Shown: positions 8,431 to 13,576 of the stretch, one piece after another
Layout: each line of letters begins with the position of its first letter
Position numbering within the stretch: the stretch's first letter is position 1
NCBI GenBank assembly: GCA_910584955.1
Contig: CAJUDC010000064.1
Location: 1-13,576, forward strand
Reading direction: 5' to 3'
DNA length: 13,576 nt
Origin: an uncultured Paraprevotella sp.
GTDB lineage: Bacteria > Bacteroidota > Bacteroidia > Bacteroidales > Bacteroidaceae
Program-made: the position numbers and the translations under genes
The notes under the pieces: generated by a model
Databases searched by the model: none
What the model was told of the DNA's origin: nothing
Seen by the model: only the letters and a program-made list of their open reading frames with translations

Positions 8431-9252
8431 ATGGCTGGTTATTTGGTAGACGATGCCCGGAAAGTGACAACGCATCGTTTGATGGAAATGAAACGGCAGG
8501 GCAAGAAAATCGCCATGCTTACGGCTTATGATTATACCACAGCACAGATTGTAGACGGCGCCGGTATGGATATAATTCTGGTGGGCGATTCGGCCTCGAA
8601 TGTAATGGCGGGCAATACCACCACATTGCCGATTACGCTGGATCAGATGATTTATCATGCCACCTCGGTGATGCGGGGAGCCAAACGTGCGCTGGTAGTG
8701 TGCGACATGCCTTTCGGTACGTATCAGGTGAATGCCACGGAAGGGGTGTCGAACGCTATCCGTATCATGAAAGAGAGCGGTTGCGATGCCTTGAAACTGG
8801 AGGGTGGAGTGGAGATCCTGGACACGGTGAAATCCATTCTGGCGGCCGGTATTCCCGTTATGGGACATCTGGGGCTGACGCCGCAGAGCATCAATAAGTT
8901 CGGGACGTATGCCGTGCGCGCCAAGGAAGAGGCCGAGGCGGCCCGGTTGATAGCCGATGCCCACGCACTGGAAGATACCGGCTGTTTCGCCATCGTGCTG
9001 GAGAAGATTCCGGCTGATCTGGGAGCACGGGTTGCATCGGAACTGACCATCCCCGTGATCGGTATCGGGGCCGGAGGAGGAACCGACGGCCAGGTGCTGG
9101 TGGTGAACGACATGCTGGGTATGAACAAAGGATTTTCTCCCAAGTTCCTCAGACAGTATGCCGATCTGCATACAGTCATGACGGATGCCATCGGGCAGTA
9201 TATCACCGATGTGAAAAATTGCGATTTCCCGAATAGTAACGAACAATATTAA
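8431..9252 (+). CDS. panB: 3-methyl-2-oxobutanoate hydroxymethyltransferase (ketopantoate hydroxymethyltransferase)
   Basis: A 273-residue PanB, close to the usual 260-275. It transfers the one-carbon unit of 5,10-methylene-tetrahydrofolate to 3-methyl-2-oxobutanoate to make ketopantoate, the first committed step of pantothenate and CoA synthesis, in the cytoplasm. The family's metal and substrate residues are all present: LVGDS with Asp53, VVCDMPFGTY with Asp92, LKLEGG with Lys122 and Glu124, and VLEKIP with Glu191 as the likely general base. GHLGLTPQS (145-153) and IGIGAGGGTDGQVLV, both strongly conserved in PanB, are intact. The ATG is preceded only by an A-rich stretch, as is common in Bacteroidota. 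The gene has its own promoter at 8370-8401, and its stop lies 2 bases before the GTG of the transporter gene. No other pan gene is in the window. Confidence 0.97.
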   Translation: MAGYLVDDARKVTTHRLMEMKRQGKKIAMLTAYDYTTAQIVDGAGMDIILVGDSASNVMAGNTTTLPITLDQMIYHATSVMRGAKRALVVCDMPFGTYQVNATEGVSNAIRIMKESGCDALKLEGGVEILDTVKSILAAGIPVMGHLGLTPQSINKFGTYAVRAKEEAEAARLIADAHALEDTGCFAIVLEKIPADLGARVASELTIPVIGIGAGGGTDGQVLVVNDMLGMNKGFSPKFLRQYADLHTVMTDAIGQYITDVKNCDFPNSNEQY

Positions 9253-9254
9253 TT

Positions 9255-10412
9255 GTGCGGCAAGATTCCGTTACGGGCAGACCCCGTTTATGGACGGCCG
9301 GCTTCTGGCAGATAAATTTCATTAATTTATGGGTCAGCATGTCGGTGTATATGTTCATGCCTCTTTGGCCGGTCTGGCAGGGGGAGGAGAGCGGCACCGC
9401 TCTCGATGAATCCGGTGCGATGGTGGCTTTGTTCGGGCTAGGCTTGTTTCTGCCCGGCCCGTTCTGCAATTACTGGCTTGATACGTATAAGCGGAAGACC
9501 ATCTGCCTGTGGGCGATGCTGGCCGTAATGGCGGCAACATTCGTTCTTTCTTTTCCCGGATTGCCTACCGGGCTCCCGGCTGTGTTGCGCCTGCTGCAAG
9601 GCATGGCGTTCGGGGTGTTTCAGATTGCTTTGGGCAGCACGTTGCTTATTGACCTGTCCCATACGCGGCGGCGCACGCAGGCCGCTCACGTCTATTATTG
9701 GTTCAGTCGTTTTGCCTGGTCGCTGGGACCGGCTGCCGGTTGGCTGGCTATCCGTTGCGGTATGGCAAACGTGATGGTGAGTATGGCTTGTGTGGCGGTG
9801 ACGGCGGCGCTCGTGCTTCTGTTGCGGCTTCACGTCCCGTTTCGCACTCCGTTGGAACCCGTTCGTTTTTCTACCGACCGTTTTTGGCTGAGGCGGGGCA
9901 GCCCCTTGTTTTTCGGTTTGCTGCCCGTCACCCTGTCGGCCGGTCTGATGATGGCCGGCAACCGGTGTTTTGAGTTCTACGGTTTGCTGATGGTGGGTTT
10001 TTTGCTGGCTTTGGTGTCGCACGAGGTTGTGTTTGCCAATGCCGATTTGCGGGCGGAAGTTACGGCCGGTCTGATTCTTCTGTTCGGGGCGTGCTTGCTT
10101 CTGTTGACGGGAGAGGCCGTCGTGACGGTGCCTTTTGCTTCCGTACTGGCCGGTTGGGGATTGGGATTGACAAGTAGCCGGTACCTGCTGTTCCTGATAC
10201 GTATTTCGGAGCATTGCGAAAGGGGAACCGCCCAGTCTACGTATATGCTGGCCTGGGAGGGCGGCATTTGTATGGGATTCTTTGGGGGATGTCTGATGAT
10301 GCGGTGTTGTCCCCGGGCGGTTTATGGCGTGGGGATGTTGCTGACGGCCGGTGCCGCCGTCTACTATCTGCTTTATGCGCATGCCTGGTTCTTGAAGCGT
10401 TGTCGCCGGTAA
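9255..10412 (+). CDS. Major facilitator superfamily transporter (12 predicted membrane helices)
   Basis: A 385-residue integral inner-membrane protein. I count about twelve hydrophobic segments, from FINLWVSMSVYMFM near residues 23-36 to the final AVYYLLYAHAWFL. The loop between helices 2 and 3, GPFCNYWLDTYKRK, fits the MFS signature of a glycine, an Asp and a basic pair. The long polar loop near residues 195-212 would be the central cytoplasmic loop between the two six-helix halves. The start is taken as GTG at 9255 because the frame is closed just upstream by the panB stop and the next ATG (codon 29) would cut into helix 1. The two-base gap suggests translation is coupled to panB. Substrate and direction are unknown; a role near pantothenate or its precursors is only a guess from position. 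No TAnnTTTG is seen directly before it. Confidence 0.9.
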   Translation: MRQDSVTGRPRLWTAGFWQINFINLWVSMSVYMFMPLWPVWQGEESGTALDESGAMVALFGLGLFLPGPFCNYWLDTYKRKTICLWAMLAVMAATFVLSFPGLPTGLPAVLRLLQGMAFGVFQIALGSTLLIDLSHTRRRTQAAHVYYWFSRFAWSLGPAAGWLAIRCGMANVMVSMACVAVTAALVLLLRLHVPFRTPLEPVRFSTDRFWLRRGSPLFFGLLPVTLSAGLMMAGNRCFEFYGLLMVGFLLALVSHEVVFANADLRAEVTAGLILLFGACLLLLTGEAVVTVPFASVLAGWGLGLTSSRYLLFLIRISEHCERGTAQSTYMLAWEGGICMGFFGGCLMMRCCPRAVYGVGMLLTAGAAVYYLLYAHAWFLKRCRR

Positions 10413-10604
10413 TTTTTGATGTGTCCTTTGTATCCGGTCAGCTCCGGTCTACTTTTATTATAGAAAAATCTTCACAAAACCTATTTCCCCTCGCCTCTGT
10501 ATTTCTCTTGAGGGATGTTTATTTTGAGTTTTCTTTATCTGTTGAGAATGTGCGCGTTAGAAAGCCCTATAAACGGGGCCTAGGAAAGCGTGAAAAGGGG
10601 TGCT

Positions 10605-10624
10605 CGCCGCGTTAAAACGTGGCG
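10605..10624 (+). other. Small GC-rich hairpin upstream of the putative terminator
   Basis: CGCCGCGT (10605-10612) pairs with ACGTGGCG (10617-10624) around a TAAA loop, giving 8 pairs including one G-T wobble. There is no T-run after it, so it is unlikely to terminate by itself. Its left arm belongs to a 13-base stretch (10601-10613) that recurs with one mismatch in the next hairpin at 10645-10657. Confidence 0.5.
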
Positions 10625-10637
10625 CTCGTCTCTCTCT

Positions 10638-10679
10638 AACGTCATGCTCGCCCCGTTTTGTCGGGGTGAGCATGACGTT
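10638..10679 (+). terminator. Strong 18-bp hairpin, probable terminator of the panB-MFS unit
   Basis: Bases 10638-10655 are complementary to 10662-10679 over 18 positions (17 Watson-Crick, one G-T) around the six-base loop TTTTGT. The stem ends in AACGTT and runs into TTTGCATTTGTTATT, an interrupted T-rich tail on the plus strand. The minus strand has no T-rich tail on its exit side. It lies 226 bases after the MFS stop, rather far for a simple terminator, so a dispersed intergenic repeat or a structured RNA end are alternatives. Confidence 0.5.
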
Positions 10680-10835
10680 TTGCATTTGTTATTATCTTGT
10701 TATACAGTGTATTAGGTGGATCCGTAAAAGACGGATAAAATATTGACAATCGGACGAGAGAAAAAGATAAAAAAAGAGGATGAGTAGCTGGGATTTTATC
10801 GACCTCATTCGTATAAATAGTAAAAAAAGAGAAAA

Positions 10836-10855
10836 AAGGAGACGACGGTCTCTTT
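10836..10855 (+). other. Small hairpin, possible weak terminator
   Basis: AAGGAGAC (10836-10843) pairs with GTCTCTTT (10848-10855) around GACG, giving 8 pairs with one G-T. It is followed by AATAATTAAA rather than a real T-run, so any terminator role is doubtful. Confidence 0.3.
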
Positions 10856-10910
10856 AATAATTAAACGTGATAAATACACTTAAAGAAGTAGATTAGTGTT
10901 GCTCTTACAC

Positions 10911-10926
10911 ATAAAAAAGTTTTTAT
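10911..10926. repeat. AT-only inverted repeat
   Basis: ATAAAAA (10911-10917) and TTTTTAT (10920-10926) are perfect inverted copies around AG. It lies four bases before another palindrome and upstream of the lipoprotein promoter. It could be an operator half, a bent AT tract or chance in a T/A-rich stretch. Confidence 0.3.
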
Positions 10927-10929
10927 TTT

Positions 10930-10943
10930 ATGTTATATAACAT
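10930..10943. promoter_or_regulatory. 14-bp perfect palindrome, possible operator
   Basis: ATGTTATATAACAT is identical to its reverse complement. Its centre lies about 58 bases upstream of the -7 element at 10995, just beyond the -33 site, a place where an activator dimer could bind. No regulator gene is in the window, so the role is inferred from symmetry and position only. Confidence 0.35.
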
Positions 10944-10972
10944 TTTTGACGGCTGAAAAAAAAGAATGAATG

Positions 10973-11002
10973 TTGTGATTTCTTAAAAAAATTATATATT
11001 TG
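10973..11002 (+). promoter_or_regulatory. Bacteroidota-type promoter for the FAS1 lipoprotein gene
   Basis: TATATTTG at 10995-11002 matches TAnnTTTG exactly. TTG at 10973-10975 lies 19 bases upstream, the usual -33 spacing. The predicted start near 11009 leaves a leader of about 60 bases before the ATG at 11072. Confidence 0.65.
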
Positions 11003-11010
11003 AACACTTT

Positions 11011-11030
11011 TGTCCTCCTGTTTGGGGACA
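11011..11030 (+). promoter_or_regulatory. Hairpin near the 5' end of the lipoprotein mRNA leader
   Basis: TGTCCTC (11011-11017) pairs with GGGGACA (11024-11030) around CTGTTT, giving 7 pairs with one T-G. It falls within a few bases of the predicted transcript start. It could shield the 5' end from decay, or be the first helix of a leader control element. The rest of the leader is A/T-rich and unstructured. Confidence 0.4.
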
Positions 11031-11071
11031 CAGATTAAAAATGTAAAAGAATTTTTAACCTATTTATAAAC

Positions 11072-13576
11072 ATGAAAAGCAGTATTCTTAAAAGACGACT
11101 GGCGCGTTTGACCGGTTCGGCTTGTGCTGTGTTCCTGGGTGGAGCGCTACTCACCTCGTGTGAGGACGATTTGCTGACGGGGACGCCTTCGTGGCTCGGT
11201 AGCAGCATTTACGACGAATTGCAAGAACGGGGAACATTCACTCAGACACTGGCGCTGATTAACGACAAAGTGCTGGCGGAGGACAATTACCCATCCATGC
11301 TTTCGCGGACGGGTAGTAAAACATTGTTTGTGGCGGACGATGCGGCGTGGAACCGCTTCTGGCAGAACAATCCGTGGGGAGCGCGCTCGCTGTCGGACTT
11401 GACAGGTGCTCAGAAAAAGCTGTTGTTTAAATCGTCCATGATAAACAACGCTTACCTGCTGGAGTTGATGTCGAATATACCTGGAGATCCTCCCACGAAG
11501 GGCAGTTGTATGCGTCGTTCGTCCAGTATCTCCGTTTACGACTCCGTGCCTCGCATGATGCCGGCGGATATGCCGGAAACGCCTTACTGGGACAAGTATC
11601 GTGAGAGAAAAGACGGTATATTGATTATGAAAGACAACTCGGCTACGCCGATGGTGCATTTCCTCCCGGCTTATATGCGCAATAACAATATCACGGCCGA
11701 GGATTACAGCATTCTGACCAACGGTGCCGTAAGTGACATCGACCGTTCGTATATCAACGGAATGAAGGTGACGGAGGAGAATATCACGTGTCAGAACGGA
11801 TATATCCACGTGCTGGAGGAAGTGCCTACACCGCTCGACAACATGGCCGGTATCATCGGAGGTAAAAAGCAGTTTGCCTTGTTCAACAAGTTGATGAACC
11901 GCTATTGCCGTCCGGTATATTCGGCTTCGGCCTCATCGGAATACAACCGTATATATAATAATGGTACAGGTGTGGAGGATTCCGTATTTGTCCTGCGCTA
12001 TTTCAACAATGCACCTAATTCGAGTATGACTACCGACGAGGACGGTAATGCAATAGGAGCTGTGCTGAGCTACGATCCCTGTTGGAACCGTTATATCGTG
12101 TACAACCAGGAAGGCATCAGCATGTCGATGGATGCCGGTGCGATGCTGGTGCCCACCGACAAGGCGTTGGACGATTACTTCAACGGGGCTGGTAAGCCTC
12201 TGAAAGACCGTTATCAGACGTGGGATAACGTGCCTGATAATGTACTCAGACCACTTATTAATAATCAGATGTTGAACTCCTTCCGTACAAGCGTACCGAG
12301 CAAGTTCGCTTCCGTTTCCAATTCACAGAACGAATTGATGGGGTTGACGGTGGATGATGTAGACAGTTGCTTTATCGGTTGCAACGGTGTGGTGTATCAG
12401 GTGAACAAAGTATTTATTGCCCCGGAATATCAGTCGGTATTTTTCCCGGCAATGGTGCGTGAGAACGAAGAAAACGGTTTGGGTGTGATCTTCCGTGTAG
12501 TGACGGTGGAGGGAGACCAGAAAGTACCGGCTCTCTTGCCTGAGTATCAAGCTTATCTTAATTCAATGGGCAGCCGCTACAGTTTTATTGTTCCTTCCGA
12601 TAATGCTTTGTTGCATTATATTGATCCGGTGTCATACGGTAAAAATCAGCAGACCCTTTGGCAGATTAGAAAAGATGAGAATAACGAGTCGATGCTTAAA
12701 GTGACAGCCTACAAGTATGATATGGAAAGCGGCGAGATAGGGGCACAATTGCCGAATTCGCAGCAGCCCACTATCAATCAAATCCGCAATCGCTTGCGCG
12801 ACATTATGGACAACCATATCGTGGTAGGTCTTTTCAACGACGAGCAGACCTATTATACGAACAAGGCCGGAGGGCCGATTGTGGTACGTCATGAGGAGGG
12901 CGGCAAAGTGTCGTTGGCCGGAAGTTATCAGGTAGAGCGCAACCAGTTCTTCCGTATCGATTCCGTTTACGATATGACGGACGGCGGTAACGGTCGTACG
13001 TACGTGGTGGAAGAGGCTCCTTTGATGAGCACCATGCAGAGCCCGTATAAGGTGCTGGAGTCGGACCCGAACTACGAAGAATTCTTCAATCTGTTGAGAG
13101 AAAGCTCGTTCATGGTAAAGGCGGTTGACGGACATGCCACTATCGACAATGCCGTCAATTTCTTCAATAACTTCCACTATACGATTTACGTGCCTACGAA
13201 CGAGACGATACGTCAATTGATAGACGACAAGAAACTGCCTACGTGGGCAGACGTGGAAAAAATAAAAGAGAATGAAGAACTGACCCAGGAGGAGAGCGAT
13301 TCGCTGGCGGCTGACCTGCAATATAAGATAGAGAGCTTTCTGCGCTATCATATCCAGGACAATGCGTTGTATCTGGGCGGACAGAACATTTCGAACGGTT
13401 TATACGAAACAGCCGCTTTGGATACGGCTATCAACCGTTTCCGCAGGCTGACGGTGGATTATACCATTGGCGGCCAGATGACCGTAAAAGACGCATGCGG
13501 CAATGTGCGCCGGGTGAATCCGGAAAATTCCAACAGGCTGTCTCGTCAGTATCTGTTCAATACCGGAAATGTCAGT
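11072..13576 (+). CDS. Multi-domain FAS1 (fasciclin) lipoprotein, likely surface-exposed (3' end cut off)
   Basis: An open frame of 835 codons from ATG 11072 runs off the right edge. The N-terminus is a lipoprotein signal: a basic region (KRRLAR), a hydrophobic stretch, then the lipobox LTSC with Cys30. The acidic EDD after the Cys resembles the export signal that sends Bacteroidota lipoproteins to the cell surface. The rest reads as about four FAS1 units with low mutual similarity: about 46-256 (TLFVADDAAW; ends GYIHVLEEV), 264-455 (MLVPTDKAL; GVVYQVNKVF), 458-658 (FIVPSDNALL) and 668 to the edge (YTIYVPTNETI). Each shows the FAS1 pattern of hydrophobic-V-P-T/S-D/N, and the first two show the C-terminal G-hydrophobic-hydrophobic strand. 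FAS1 domains act in adhesion or binding. Such lipoproteins often neighbour SusC/SusD pairs, but none is visible here. A promoter and a leader hairpin lie upstream. The ligand is unknown. Confidence 0.9.
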   Translation, partial: MKSSILKRRLARLTGSACAVFLGGALLTSCEDDLLTGTPSWLGSSIYDELQERGTFTQTLALINDKVLAEDNYPSMLSRTGSKTLFVADDAAWNRFWQNNPWGARSLSDLTGAQKKLLFKSSMINNAYLLELMSNIPGDPPTKGSCMRRSSSISVYDSVPRMMPADMPETPYWDKYRERKDGILIMKDNSATPMVHFLPAYMRNNNITAEDYSILTNGAVSDIDRSYINGMKVTEENITCQNGYIHVLEEVPTPLDNMAGIIGGKKQFALFNKLMNRYCRPVYSASASSEYNRIYNNGTGVEDSVFVLRYFNNAPNSSMTTDEDGNAIGAVLSYDPCWNRYIVYNQEGISMSMDAGAMLVPTDKALDDYFNGAGKPLKDRYQTWDNVPDNVLRPLINNQMLNSFRTSVPSKFASVSNSQNELMGLTVDDVDSCFIGCNGVVYQVNKVFIAPEYQSVFFPAMVRENEENGLGVIFRVVTVEGDQKVPALLPEYQAYLNSMGSRYSFIVPSDNALLHYIDPVSYGKNQQTLWQIRKDENNESMLKVTAYKYDMESGEIGAQLPNSQQPTINQIRNRLRDIMDNHIVVGLFNDEQTYYTNKAGGPIVVRHEEGGKVSLAGSYQVERNQFFRIDSVYDMTDGGNGRTYVVEEAPLMSTMQSPYKVLESDPNYEEFFNLLRESSFMVKAVDGHATIDNAVNFFNNFHYTIYVPTNETIRQLIDDKKLPTWADVEKIKENEELTQEESDSLAADLQYKIESFLRYHIQDNALYLGGQNISNGLYETAALDTAINRFRRLTVDYTIGGQMTVKDACGNVRRVNPENSNRLSRQYLFNTGNVS

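Larger units (their letters stand above)
10413..11071. other. Long AT-rich intergenic region with hairpins, palindromes and a promoter
   Basis: No convincing gene is seen here on either strand. The first 190 bases show nothing clear. Bases 10601-10679 are GC-rich and form two hairpins with partly repeated arms. Bases 10680-10990 are very A/T-rich with several small inverted repeats. The last 100 bases hold the promoter and leader of the FAS1 lipoprotein gene. The open frame entering from inside the transporter gene up to 10615 has no protein-like composition. Confidence 0.7.

Noticed and set aside
8374..9246. 290-codon minus-strand frame opposite panB
   Set aside because: Its composition is that of an antisense shadow (His- and Arg-rich, no domain pattern), and panB on the plus strand has all catalytic residues.
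9438..10382. 314-codon minus-strand frame opposite the MFS gene
   Set aside because: Gln-, Arg-, His- and Pro-rich reverse complement of hydrophobic codons; no hydrophobic core or motif.
10214..10615. Plus-strand frame overlapping the end of the MFS gene and running into the spacer
   Set aside because: Half of it lies inside the transporter gene in another frame, and the rest has no domain, start signal or conserved feature visible.
10720..10736. Hairpin ATCCGT/ACGGAT with loop AAAAG
   Set aside because: Only six pairs and no T-run on either strand; too weak to call a terminator or operator.
11072..11161. Twin-arginine-like KRR in the lipoprotein signal
   Set aside because: It lacks the S-R-R-x-F-L-K pattern, and the lipobox LTSC makes a standard Sec lipoprotein signal far more likely.
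1..13576. tRNA, rRNA, CRISPR array, insertion sequence or phage-integration signs
   Set aside because: None was seen: no cloverleaf with a CCA end, no evenly spaced repeats, no transposase motifs and no flanking direct repeats.

Overview
The window looks like chromosomal DNA of a member of the Bacteroidales (Bacteroides, Parabacteroides or a close relative). Three things support this. Several gene starts are preceded by the Bacteroidota -7 promoter element TAnnTTTG and lack clear Shine-Dalgarno sequences. The right end carries a large FAS1-type lipoprotein whose lipobox is followed by acidic residues, as in Bacteroidota surface lipoproteins. The AddB-type nuclease begins with the FPNKRAGLF motif I associate with Bacteroidota homologues. 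The species cannot be fixed from the sequence alone.

Layout. Bases 1-7612 hold a leftward unit of three tightly packed genes: a long-chain acyl-CoA ligase-like enzyme (7612-5951), an AddA-type helicase-nuclease (5948-2685) and an AddB-type nuclease (2679 to beyond base 1). The spacers are only 2 and 5 bases, so they are probably co-transcribed. AddA and AddB should form the enzyme that resects double-strand breaks for RecA-dependent repair. A short divergent promoter region (7613-7702) separates this unit from a rightward group: a HAD hydrolase (7703-8377), panB (8431-9252, pantothenate synthesis) and a 12-helix MFS transporter that starts with GTG two bases after the panB stop (9255-10412). 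panB has its own good promoter, so panB and the transporter look like one translationally coupled unit.

Bases 10413-11071 are a long AT-rich region without a convincing gene. It holds a strong 18-bp hairpin, probably a terminator, whose arm is nearly repeated upstream. It also holds two AT-rich palindromes and a good promoter with a hairpin near the predicted 5' end of its transcript. From 11072 to the right edge runs an incomplete lipoprotein gene with about four FAS1 (fasciclin) units. Such genes often sit beside SusC/SusD-like outer-membrane pairs in Bacteroidales, but no such partner is inside the window.

Most of the window is ordinary housekeeping sequence. I did not find a clearly new system. 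The best leads are the structured intergenic region, the panB-coupled transporter, the acyl-CoA ligase/AddAB linkage and the FAS1 lipoprotein. No tRNA, rRNA, insertion sequence or CRISPR array was seen.
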